Source: Chloroflexi bacterium OHK40 (GTDB lineage Bacteria; Chloroflexota; Chloroflexia; Chloroflexales; Chloroflexaceae). From it: a DNA stretch of 44,780 bases. A model generated the notes under the pieces. The model did not search any database. It was given only the letters and a program-made list of their open reading frames with translations, and had not been told where the DNA came from. Positions within the stretch are counted from its first letter, which is position 1. Every line of letters starts with the position of its first letter. Below, piece by piece: positions 27,381 to 34,341 of this stretch. The stretch spans positions 1 to 44,780 of the forward strand of contig SFCB01000262.1 in assembly GCA_004367505.1 (NCBI GenBank), written 5' to 3'. The position numbers were made by a program, and so were the translations under genes.

Positions 27381-28211
27381 TCAGCCGGTTATGGGTTGGC
27401 AGACGGGGCACAGGAAGGTACTACGCTGTCCGACGATGATCCGCTCGATCGGGGTGCCACAGCGCTGGCAGGGCATACCAGCGCGATCGTAGACGAGGAA
27501 ATGCTCCTGGTTCTGGCCCTGGCGCCCGTAGCCGTTGCGGTAGTTGCGCAGCGAGCTCCCTTCGTGGGCGATCGCGGTGGCGAGCACCTGGCGGATGGCG
27601 CCGTGGAGCGCAACGATCGCGCCAGTATTGAGCGACGCGGCCGGCGTAAGCGGGTGGATGCGGGCGAGCCAGAGAGCCTCGCTGGCGTAGATGTTGCCCA
27701 TCCCGGCGATCGTGCGCTGATCGAGGAGCAGCGGTTTGATGCGGGTGCGCCGCCCGGCTAATGCGCGTGCCAGCGCCTCGGCGGTGAAGCGCTCATCCAG
27801 GGGCTCCGGCCCGTGCGCCGCGTCCAGGGCAGCCAGCCCCGCCGCATCGAGCAGGCGCACACGCCCGAACTTGCGCTCATCATCGAAGAAGATCCGCCGG
27901 CCGTCGTCCAGACGCAGCACCAGATGCACGTGGTGGCGAGCCGGCTCAGCGGCATCGTGAACGGTCAGGCGGCCCGACATCCGCAGGTGGATGGCGAGCG
28001 TCCAGCCGCCCTCAAGCTCGATCAGCAGCCACTTGGAGCGCCGGCGTACGGCGAGGATGCGCCGCCCGACGATCAGCTCGCGGAACAGCGGGGCCGGGGG
28101 CGTCTCAACCATGCGCTCCCAGTCCAGGCGCTCGACACCTACGATCGTCCGGCCAACGACCTGGGGGGCCAGCGAGCGGGCAGCAGTCTCTACTTCGGGA
28201 AGCTCTGGCAT
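27381..28211 (-). CDS. mutM: Formamidopyrimidine-DNA glycosylase (Fpg/MutM)
   Basis: A 276-residue base-excision repair enzyme that removes 8-oxoguanine and ring-opened purines and nicks the DNA. The N-terminal MPELPEVE carries the catalytic Pro2 and Glu3; Lys60 (RRRSKW) contacts DNA; the H2TH region includes [16 protein letters not shown]. The C-terminal zinc finger is intact (C-x2-C-x16-C-x2-C) with the conserved GQRSTFLC turn. The length is normal. It sits between Moco and regulator genes with a 98-base upstream gap, so it could have its own promoter. Confidence 0.96.
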   Translation of the reverse strand: MPELPEVETAARSLAPQVVGRTIVGVERLDWERMVETPPAPLFRELIVGRRILAVRRRSKWLLIELEGGWTLAIHLRMSGRLTVHDAAEPARHHVHLVLRLDDGRRIFFDDERKFGRVRLLDAAGLAALDAAHGPEPLDERFTAEALARALAGRRTRIKPLLLDQRTIAGMGNIYASEALWLARIHPLTPAASLNTGAIVALHGAIRQVLATAIAHEGSSLRNYRNGYGRQGQNQEHFLVYDRAGMPCQRCGTPIERIIVGQRSTFLCPVCQPITG

Positions 28212-28309
28212 GATTAGGCTTCAGGAGCCAGGAGCCTCAGGATGAGTGGCGCACCGGTGAGGTGTACGAGCCGAGGCGTGGCACGCAGGCAGCGACGGTA
28301 GCCTCGCCT

Positions 28310-28729
28310 TTACTCACGCCACTCGGCCTCGCCGTCGGCCCAGTGCTCCTGCTTCCAGATCGGCGCAATCTCTTTGATCCGGTCCATCACATAGGCTGCC
28401 GCCGCAAAGGCCTCGTGGCGGTGGGGCGCGGCCACGACGACGAGCACCGCCGTCTCGCCGATCGCCAGGCGCCCAACCCGATGGTGCACGGCCACGCGCC
28501 CGATCGGCCAGCGCGCCCGGGCCTCCTCGGCGATCTGCGCCAGCACCGGGCCAGCCATCTCGGCGTAGGCTTCGTAGCTGAGGAAGGCCGTAGGCCGGCC
28601 ACCGAAATGGTTACGGGCCACGCCGGCAAAGGTGACCACGGCACCGTCGCCTGGTGTCTGCACATAGGCCACCAGGGGCGCCGGGTCGAGCGGGCGATCG
28701 GTGATCTCAAAGGGTCGAAAGTCGCTCAT
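28310..28729 (-). CDS. moaE: Molybdopterin synthase catalytic subunit MoaE
   Basis: A 139-residue MoaE, the large subunit that moves sulfur from thiocarboxylated MoaD to precursor Z (cPMP) to make molybdopterin. The catalytic lysines are present as K119 and K126 in MDRIKEIAPIWKQEHW, at the same positions as in the well-studied Escherichia coli protein. GVARNHFGG, EAYAEMA and VHHRVGRLAIGE are family motifs. It follows moaD by 21 bases, forming the usual functional pair. Other Moco genes are not in the window. Confidence 0.95.
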   Translation of the reverse strand: MSDFRPFEITDRPLDPAPLVAYVQTPGDGAVVTFAGVARNHFGGRPTAFLSYEAYAEMAGPVLAQIAEEARARWPIGRVAVHHRVGRLAIGETAVLVVVAAPHRHEAFAAAAYVMDRIKEIAPIWKQEHWADGEAEWRE

Positions 28730-28750
28730 TGCTTGTAGCTCCGGAGCGTA

Positions 28751-29002
28751 TTAGACGCCGCCGCTCACGGGGGGGATGAAGGCCACCTCGTCGCCATCGT
28801 GCAGGGTCGTCGCGGGGCTGGCGAACTCCTGGTTGACGGCGAAGAGCAGCCGGCCGCTATAGCCGGCCAGCCGTGGGTGACGCTCAACGAGCAGGCCCCA
28901 CAGGTCGCCGACAGTCGCCCCGGGCTCCAGGGCCATCTGCTGCTCGGCCTGCCCGACGATGTCGCGGTGGCCGGCGAAGTAGCGCACCCGCACGCTGATC
29001 AT
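28751..29002 (-). CDS. moaD: Molybdopterin synthase sulfur carrier MoaD with GGV tail
   Basis: An 83-residue ubiquitin-fold sulfur carrier. Family features are VRYFAGHRDIVG, NQEFASPATTLHDGDEVAFIPPVSGG. The active carriers end in Gly-Gly, whose terminal carboxylate is adenylated and sulfurated. Here the codons read S-G-G-V-stop, so one Val follows the diglycine. Either the Val is removed before use, the gene has a recent mutation, or such tails are tolerated in this lineage. The ATG overlaps the stop of the photolyase-like alpha/beta gene (ATGA). Confidence 0.9.
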   Translation of the reverse strand: MISVRVRYFAGHRDIVGQAEQQMALEPGATVGDLWGLLVERHPRLAGYSGRLLFAVNQEFASPATTLHDGDEVAFIPPVSGGV

Positions 29003-29469
29003 CCGTCCCCTCCTTCATCACGGAGCTCGGCGGGCCCGGCGCCGGTGGGCCGGAGTGCCTCGGGCTCGGCTGTACGCCAGAACGCGCTGAAACGGCGCGG
29101 CGCCGCTCCGCGCCAGGCCACCAGCGGCTGCGGCTCATGCACCACCACAGGCATGCGCGCGCGCAGCGCATCGAGGCGACTGCGGAAACCGGGCGCTACG
29201 CTGGCCGTGACGTGCACAGCCGTAGCGCCACGGGCCACGGCAAATGCCCACACCTCAGCCACCACGTCACCGCGATGGATCTCTCCGTCCCGCCCCTCGA
29301 TCGCCTCAAGCGCGCACTCGTAGAGGAAGAACAGCCGCTTGAAGCTCAGGCCCACCCGGGCGAGGAAGCCTTCGTCGAAGACGAAGATTGCCGGCGCGCC
29401 GGGGTTCGCCACGAGGGCAGGGTCGGCGGGGCTCAAACTGTCGCCATGGAGCCAGACGATCGTGCGCAT
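28999..29469 (-). CDS. Stand-alone photolyase N-terminal-like alpha/beta domain
   Basis: A 156-residue protein that reads like the antenna (alpha/beta) domain of photolyases and cryptochromes without the FAD domain: MRTIVWLHGDSLSPADPAL at the start, AIFVFDE, a helical FLYECALEAIE segment, then GDVVAEVWAFAVARGATAVHVT, equivalent to the second beta-alpha unit. The C-terminal 40 residues are Pro/Ala/Arg-rich. It lies 40 bases downstream of the gene for the FAD domain, so two polypeptides could rebuild a full photolyase-like protein. The start at 29469 is the best family match; a GTG seven codons upstream is possible. Confidence 0.72.
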   Translation of the reverse strand: MRTIVWLHGDSLSPADPALVANPGAPAIFVFDEGFLARVGLSFKRLFFLYECALEAIEGRDGEIHRGDVVAEVWAFAVARGATAVHVTASVAPGFRSRLDALRARMPVVVHEPQPLVAWRGAAPRRFSAFWRTAEPEALRPTGAGPAELRDEGGDG

Positions 29470-29509
29470 CAGGGTGCGGGCCAGGCCCACAGGCGGCCCG
29501 GGATAAGGC

Positions 29510-30337
29510 TCAGCGCCGGGGGCCCTGCTCAAGAACTTCAAGCGGGACGCCGAAGAGGCGCTGCGCCAGCTGCTCGTAGCTCGCGTCGAAGGGGCAAGCA
29601 CCCCCTGCGGCCGGACAACGCCGGCAGAACGCACCGCCGCTAAAGCGCTCGACATTCTGCCGATTGAAGAAATACGGCTTGTGGCTGAAGGTTCCACCCA
29701 CCCACTGCCACGACAGGCTATTGGAGGCCGGGTCGCCGTCGAGCAGATGGCGGTAGAAGAGCCGGGCGCCAGCGCGCCAATCGACGCGGCGCCAGTGTTG
29801 CAGATAGGCCGCCACCCACATGCGGGCGTGGTTGTGCATGTAGCCGTCACGGTAGAGCTCGCCCAGCGACTCATCGATGCATGCCAGGCCCGTCGCGGCA
29901 GCCACGACATCGTCGGGGACCTCGCGGACAGGGGGCTCGGCGGTGGTCGGGAGCTTGCGCGGCTCGATCGGCTCGTGCACTCGGGAACCGAGGCTGGCGT
30001 AGACGAGCTGCCAGAAAGCGCGCCACCCTAACTCGTTGACGAACTTCTCGACTCCTGGGCCCCGCCCGAAGCGGGCAAGCAGATAGTCCCGCACCTCGGC
30101 GAGCCCGAGCACCCCGTGGCGAATGTAGGGCGAGAGGGCCGAGACGCCACGACGGACGACATCGTTGCGCGTCCGGGCGTAGTCGCGTGGGTCGAAGGCG
30201 GCGAGGCGGGCCAGCGCCGCGCGCCGGCCGCCCGGGGCTGGCGCTGGCTCGGCGGGCCCGCGAAAAAGGCCCCCCAGGGCCTCGGCGAGGTACGCCACCC
30301 GCGCCGCGCGGCTTGTCAGATCGGTACGGAGCTTCAT
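29510..30337 (-). CDS. Stand-alone photolyase/cryptochrome FAD-binding domain
   Basis: A 275-residue protein covering only the FAD-binding helical domain of the photolyase/cryptochrome family. Landmarks are SALSPYIRHGVLGLAEVRD, FVNELGWRAFWQLVY, YMHNHARMWVA (near 167-176), DWRAGARLFYRHLLDGDPASN and WVGGTFSHKPYFFNRQNVERF. The C-terminus has three clustered Cys (238, 241, 248; C-x2-C-x6-C), which might bind a metal or FeS cluster, although classical FeS photolyases use four. The normal N-terminal alpha/beta domain is absent from this gene and found in the next one, so the order is reversed. Likely role: light-driven repair of UV damage or blue-light sensing. Confidence 0.88.
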   Translation of the reverse strand: MKLRTDLTSRAARVAYLAEALGGLFRGPAEPAPAPGGRRAALARLAAFDPRDYARTRNDVVRRGVSALSPYIRHGVLGLAEVRDYLLARFGRGPGVEKFVNELGWRAFWQLVYASLGSRVHEPIEPRKLPTTAEPPVREVPDDVVAAATGLACIDESLGELYRDGYMHNHARMWVAAYLQHWRRVDWRAGARLFYRHLLDGDPASNSLSWQWVGGTFSHKPYFFNRQNVERFSGGAFCRRCPAAGGACPFDASYEQLAQRLFGVPLEVLEQGPRR

Positions 30338-30405
30338 GAGCTAGCAGGCGGTAAGGCGCACACGCAACAACCCTCTGGAGCCGGCAGCCGAGGCGCGGCC
30401 CGGGC

Positions 30406-30774
30406 TCAGTCGCCCGGGGCGAGCCGCCGGGCCGCCCGGCGCTCCATCAGCCACCAGCACAGCCGACGGTGCTGCCGCGAGATCTCCTGGGCGGATCGCC
30501 GCGCGAGGCGGCCGAGAGCCCCGATGATGGGTGTGGGCAGCGCGGCCCAGCGGTTAAGCAGCAGCTTGATATGCACACGGCTCCAGCGCACCACGCGGTT
30601 GCGCGGGCCGACGAGCGCCAGCCCGATCACCAGGAAGATCAGGCCGTTCACGATCGGCATCGGCATCCCGATCAGGCCAATGACGATCAGCGTCCAGCCT
30701 AGCACCGGCTTCAGCACAAACCACGTACCGAGCGCTACGGCCCGCAACAGTGTCAGCAGCAGGGTGAACCACAT
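30406..30774 (-). CDS. Small membrane protein resembling PGPGW family
   Basis: A 122-residue protein with two hydrophobic stretches in the first 60 residues and a GLIGMPMPIVNGLIFLVIGL segment reminiscent of PGPGW-type transmembrane proteins, followed by a basic cytoplasmic tail (RRSAQEISRQHRRLCWW). The ATG at 30774 is chosen so that the protein begins at the first membrane helix; the frame is open upstream. Function unknown. Confidence 0.6.
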   Translation of the reverse strand: MWFTLLLTLLRAVALGTWFVLKPVLGWTLIVIGLIGMPMPIVNGLIFLVIGLALVGPRNRVVRWSRVHIKLLLNRWAALPTPIIGALGRLARRSAQEISRQHRRLCWWLMERRAARRLAPGD

Positions 30775-30843
30775 AGCGAACGCGCCGATGCCTTGCGTCA
30801 GCGTCTCAAGACAAAGATGGGCCGCACCATGGCGGCCATTACG

Positions 30844-30851
30844 AGTATACC
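30844..30851 (-). promoter_or_regulatory. Extended -10 element upstream of the small membrane protein gene
   Basis: On the minus strand TGG-TATACT (hexamer at 30844-30849) is a strong extended -10 box; no convincing -35 is seen. It lies about 70 bases before the ATG at 30774, in the gap after the thiamine permease gene. Confidence 0.4.
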
Positions 30852-30889
30852 ATAGGTCGTAGACGGGGGGTAGGGGCGTTGCAATGGCT

Positions 30890-32641
30890 TCAGAACTCTC
30901 CGCCCGGCGGCCGTACCCGCTCCAGCAGCACAAAGCCGAGGGCGGTGGTGAGCATCAGGATGGTGCTGAGAGCCAGCGCCTGGCCGTAATTGAGCGCGCC
31001 GGGCTGCCCAAGAAAGCGGAAGATCATCACCGGCAGGGTGGGCTGGTCGGGCCGGGTGAGCAACAGGGTGGCGCCGAACTCGCCGAGCGAGACGGTGAAG
31101 GCGAAGATCGCGCCGACGGCGAGAGCGGGCGCGATCTGCGGCAACTCCACCCGCAGCCAGGCCTGCAGCGGGGTCGCGCCGAGCATCGCGGCTGCCTCGC
31201 GCTGGCGCGGCGAGCGGGCGCGCAATGCCGGCAGCAGCGCCCGCACCACAAAGGGGAGGGCCACCAGGCTGTGGAGCAGCGGGAGCAGCCACGGCGAGGT
31301 GCGCAGCCATCCCAGGCCCGGCGTGCTCAACGCCACCAGGTAGCCGAGGCCCAGGGTGGCCGCCGAGGTGCCCAGCGGGAGCATGAAGAGCGCATCCAGC
31401 ACGGCCACACGCGCCATAGGCCACGCGCTACGCCGCCGGTCTCGTCCGCCTTGACCGTTGTGGCTGTTCCAGCTCTGCTGCTCTGGCGCGTGGGCCTGCT
31501 GCGAGCCTGGCGCAGCCAGAAGGTAGGCCGCCGGCACCCCCACCAGCAACGCGATCACCATCGTTGTGCTGGCGATGCGCAGCGAGTTTGCGAGGGCGGC
31601 CGTGGGAGGCACAAAGAAGGCCGAGCCGGTGCGGTTCTCGCCGAGGGCGGTGTAGTAGGCCAGGGTGAGAGGGCCACCTTCCCCGGGAGGCCCGATCAGC
31701 GAGCGGAGGGCGAGGGCCAGGAGCGGACCACCGAGGAGCAGGAGGATGAGCAGGGCATTGGCGCCAACCAGCAGGCGCGCCACGCCACGGGGACGGCGGG
31801 CAACAGCCGAGCGCGGCTGGAGCTCTAACGGTATGGCGCTGCGGGCCGCCAGCCGCGTGTAGGCCAGGCTCAGCAGCAACGTACAGACGATCTGCACCAT
31901 GGCCAGTGTCGCGGCGACATCGAGCCGCAGCAACTGGGCCGTCTGGCGGTAGATCTCGACCTCGAGCGTAGCCATGCGCGGGCCGCCGAGGATGACAATC
32001 ACGCCGAAGCTCGTGAAGGTGAAGATGAAGATCAGCAGCGCCGCAGCCCCGACGGCGGGCAGCAGCAAGGGGAGCGTTACGTGCAGCAGGGTGCGCACGC
32101 GCGAGGCGCCCAGCATCGCCGCCGCCTGCTCCAGACGTGGGTCGAGGCTGGCCCAGAAGCCGCCCACGAGTCGCAGCACCACGGTGTAGTTGTAGAACAC
32201 GTGAGCGAGTAGTACAAGCCAGAGGCCTCCTACCCGGAGCGGCGCCACGGGCAGGCCGGCGGCGGCCAGTGCCTGGCTGAGCAGCCCGCGAGGCCCCAGC
32301 AGCGCCCCGAAGGCCACCGCCACCACCACCGTGGGCATCACGAAGGGCACCCCGGCAACGGCCTGTAACAGACCCTTGCCGGGGAAGCTGTAGCGAGCGA
32401 AGATGTACGCCCCGGGCAGACCAACGGCCAGCGTGAGTAGCGTGGAGAGGGTCGCCTGGACGAAGGTAAAGCCCACCACCCCCAGGTAGTAGGGGGCGCC
32501 AAGGGCGCGGAGCGGCCCCGCGTAGCCCCCGGCGAAGCTCAGCCGCAGGATGGCGAGCAGTGGGTAGAAGAAGCAGAGGGCCAGGTAGAGCAAGGGTAGG
32601 GCCGCCAGAAGGCGGCCCACCACCAGGAGCCCCGCCCTCAC
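30890..32641 (-). CDS. thiP: Thiamine ABC transporter permease ThiP (two fused halves)
   Basis: A 583-residue permease with two homologous membrane halves and two EAA loops (EQAAAMLGASRVRTLLHVTLP and REAAAMLGATPLQAWLRVELP), as in ThiP and the ferric iron permease FbpB. Assignment to thiamine rests on the TPP riboswitch controlling the operon. The GTG at 32641 overlaps the thiB stop (GTGA), matching the coupling style of this genome; an ATG at 32674 inside thiB is the alternative. An unusual polar insertion of about 30 residues (near 385-415, Gln/Ser/Asn/Arg-rich) interrupts a loop in the second half. No ThiQ ATPase gene follows. Confidence 0.9.
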   Translation of the reverse strand: MRAGLLVVGRLLAALPLLYLALCFFYPLLAILRLSFAGGYAGPLRALGAPYYLGVVGFTFVQATLSTLLTLAVGLPGAYIFARYSFPGKGLLQAVAGVPFVMPTVVVAVAFGALLGPRGLLSQALAAAGLPVAPLRVGGLWLVLLAHVFYNYTVVLRLVGGFWASLDPRLEQAAAMLGASRVRTLLHVTLPLLLPAVGAAALLIFIFTFTSFGVIVILGGPRMATLEVEIYRQTAQLLRLDVAATLAMVQIVCTLLLSLAYTRLAARSAIPLELQPRSAVARRPRGVARLLVGANALLILLLLGGPLLALALRSLIGPPGEGGPLTLAYYTALGENRTGSAFFVPPTAALANSLRIASTTMVIALLVGVPAAYLLAAPGSQQAHAPEQQSWNSHNGQGGRDRRRSAWPMARVAVLDALFMLPLGTSAATLGLGYLVALSTPGLGWLRTSPWLLPLLHSLVALPFVVRALLPALRARSPRQREAAAMLGATPLQAWLRVELPQIAPALAVGAIFAFTVSLGEFGATLLLTRPDQPTLPVMIFRFLGQPGALNYGQALALSTILMLTTALGFVLLERVRPPGGEF

Positions 32642-33756
32642 CTGAGCACGATCTCCGTCCACTCCTCGATCCACGCCTCGCGGCCCTGCTCGATCTGCTC
32701 AGGCGTGATCGCGGCGGGTTCCGCAGGTACTTCAGCAAACTGCGTGAACAGATCGGGCAGCGGCGCCTCCGGGTTGGCGGGGTAGACGAACATCTGCAGC
32801 GGAATATCAGCCTGGAACTCGGGCTGCAGCATAAAGTCCACAAACTGGCGGGCCAGCGCTTCGTTCTGGGTGCCCTTGAGGATGCCCACAAACTCAATCT
32901 GTTTGAAGCTGCCGCCGGGCACCAGCAGGTTGCCCGTGGGCGGTTCACTGAGCCGGCCCTCGCTGAAGTAGACCTCGGCCGCCGGGCTGGTGGCGTAGCT
33001 CACCACCAGGGGATAGGGGCCTTCGCCGCTGCTCCCGCTGAACTGCGTGTAGTAGGCGTCGCTCCAGTCCTGGCTGACGTAAACCTCGTTGGTCCGCAGA
33101 TCGCGCCAGTAGTCCTGCCAGCTGTAGTCGCCGTCCTCGCCGAAGTGGGCGATCGTGGCCAGAAGAAAGGCGAGGCCGGGCGAAGAGGTGGCCGGGTTCT
33201 GCACCACGAGTTGCCCGCGCCACTCGGGCCCGGCAAGCTCCTCCAGGCTTGCCGGTGGGGTGCGGCCATCGGCGGCCAGGGCCTCCCGGTCGTAGTTGAT
33301 CACCACGTAGCCATAGTCTACGGGAAGCAGCCGGTTGCTCGGGTCTAGCTGAAGCTCAGCCGGAATGGCGGCGAGGTAAGGTGAGGCGTAGGGCACGAAG
33401 ATGTCGGCTGCGAGGGCCCGGCTCAGAAAGGTGTTATCGACGCCGTAGAGCACATCGGCCAGGGGCGCGCTGGCGCTGAGGATGGCCTGGTTGAGCGCGC
33501 TGCCAGTATCGCCGGCCTTGAGGAACTCCACCTCGGCGCCAGTGGCGGCGGTGAAGGCCGCGAGCACTTCCGCGCTCACGTTGAAGCTGTCGTGGCTCAT
33601 GACAACCAGGCGGCCCGGCCCGTCGGCGGGGGTAGCGGCGGGCACGATGCTCGCGGCGGGCGAAACGACTGGTGGGGGGGTGGGGCGGCTGGCGGCCGGC
33701 TGGCCACAGGCAACCATAAGCAGGGCCAGGGCGAACAGCAGAGCAGAGCGGCGCAT
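32638..33756 (-). CDS. thiB: Thiamine-binding lipoprotein ThiB
   Basis: A 372-residue family-1/ThiB-type solute-binding protein. A lipoprotein signal ends in LMVAC (Cys17), then comes a Pro-rich tether. The fold begins at RLVVMSHDSFNVSAEVLAAFTAATGAEVEFLKAGDTG, a close match to thiamine-binding proteins, and includes DVLYGVDNTFLSRAL, PVDYGYVVINYD and FVDFMLQPEFQ. AAGGAG precedes the ATG at 33756. It captures thiamine or its phosphates outside the cell for ThiP. Confidence 0.92.
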   Translation of the reverse strand: MRRSALLFALALLMVACGQPAASRPTPPPVVSPAASIVPAATPADGPGRLVVMSHDSFNVSAEVLAAFTAATGAEVEFLKAGDTGSALNQAILSASAPLADVLYGVDNTFLSRALAADIFVPYASPYLAAIPAELQLDPSNRLLPVDYGYVVINYDREALAADGRTPPASLEELAGPEWRGQLVVQNPATSSPGLAFLLATIAHFGEDGDYSWQDYWRDLRTNEVYVSQDWSDAYYTQFSGSSGEGPYPLVVSYATSPAAEVYFSEGRLSEPPTGNLLVPGGSFKQIEFVGILKGTQNEALARQFVDFMLQPEFQADIPLQMFVYPANPEAPLPDLFTQFAEVPAEPAAITPEQIEQGREAWIEEWTEIVLR

Positions 33757-33805
33757 CGAAGCTCCTTTCCAGTAGGTGCGCTGGAGCGCCGGCGCCCATA
33801 GCGAA

Positions 33806-33836
33806 GGCCGCCGACCCTGCGATAGGATCGGCGGCC
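33806..33836 (-). other. Hairpin between riboswitch and thiB (possible expression platform)
   Basis: GGCCGCCGA and TCGGCGGCC form a perfect 9 bp stem around a 13-base loop, between the TPP aptamer and the thiB ribosome binding site. Only a weak T-containing tail (TTCGCTAT) follows, so control could be at termination or translation. Confidence 0.55.
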
Positions 33837-33849
33837 ACGGTGGCGACTG

Positions 33850-33946
33850 GCGCTTCCCTACGCTGGCATAACCCAGGTCAGGTTCCACGGGTCAGCGGCA
33901 TCGGTGGGGCCGCAATCTCAGCCGGGCTCTCCCGGCACCCCGAGCA
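33850..33946 (-). ncRNA. TPP riboswitch (thi box)
   Basis: The minus strand carries all thi-box landmarks in order: GGGGTGCC, GGCTGAGA (CTGAGA at 33916-33921), GACCCGTGGAACCTGACCTGG, TTATGCCAGCGTAGGGAAG. This aptamer binds thiamine pyrophosphate and normally switches off the downstream genes when thiamine is plentiful. It precedes thiB by about 95 bases. Confidence 0.97.
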
Positions 33947-33965
33947 GAATGCAGTTGTGAAATCT

Positions 33966-33994
33966 ATGGTAGCACGGTGGCCCCGGATCGTCAA
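33966..33994 (-). promoter_or_regulatory. Promoter of the thiBP operon
   Basis: TTGACG (33989-33994) and TACCAT (33966-33971) on the minus strand are 17 bases apart; transcription would begin about ten bases before the riboswitch aptamer. Confidence 0.75.
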
Positions 33995-34063
33995 CGCGGG
34001 GCGGGTGTGCCGCGTGGGACGCCGTGCCCCCACGGAGGCTTGCCCACCGACCATAGAGCGTGT

Positions 34064-34110
34064 CGTTCCCGCGAAAGCGGGAACCCAGCGAAAGCGGGAA
34101 CCCAGCGCAC
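34064..34110. repeat. Palindromic GTTCCCGC-GCGGGAAC repeats
   Basis: GTTCCCGCGAAAGCGGGAAC (34065-34084) is a perfect palindrome; a partial copy (GCGAAAGCGGGAACCCAGCG) follows at once and a decayed third copy after that. Related units occur near 9873, 13974 and 14034. They resemble REP-type elements. The rest of the divergent spacer to 34341 contains only a possible promoter. Confidence 0.75.
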
Positions 34111-34216
34111 ACGGGAACCCAGCCCCCCGCCGGCGCGGGGGTGAGAGCTGCGCGCACCAGGCCGATCCTAACCAACAGAACTCTTACACTCGCGCCCATA
34201 CAGCCGAAAAGCCGTG

Positions 34217-34225
34217 TGCTATACT
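34217..34225 (+). promoter_or_regulatory. Extended -10 promoter for clpC
   Basis: TGC-TATACT (hexamer 34220-34225) is a good extended -10 element; the -35 position (CATACA) is poor. The leader to the ATG at 34342 would be about 110 bases. No CIRCE inverted repeat or CtsR-type heptad repeat was seen. Confidence 0.5.
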
Positions 34226-34341
34226 ACCAGTGTCTGTCGGCCGCCGGGCAAGCACACCGGCGGTGCGGCGCGGTGGAGCAACGATGCACCACCGTGGCGC
34301 CCATGGGGCCGGCAGCCAGACCACAAGTGAGGGAACGTCCC

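Noticed and set aside
28999-30337. Photolyase broken by a frameshift
   Set aside because: The C-terminal domain is encoded upstream of the N-terminal-like domain, which a frameshift cannot produce.
34160-34340. CIRCE or CtsR operator before clpC
   Set aside because: Neither the CIRCE inverted repeat nor GGTCAAA-type heptads could be found.
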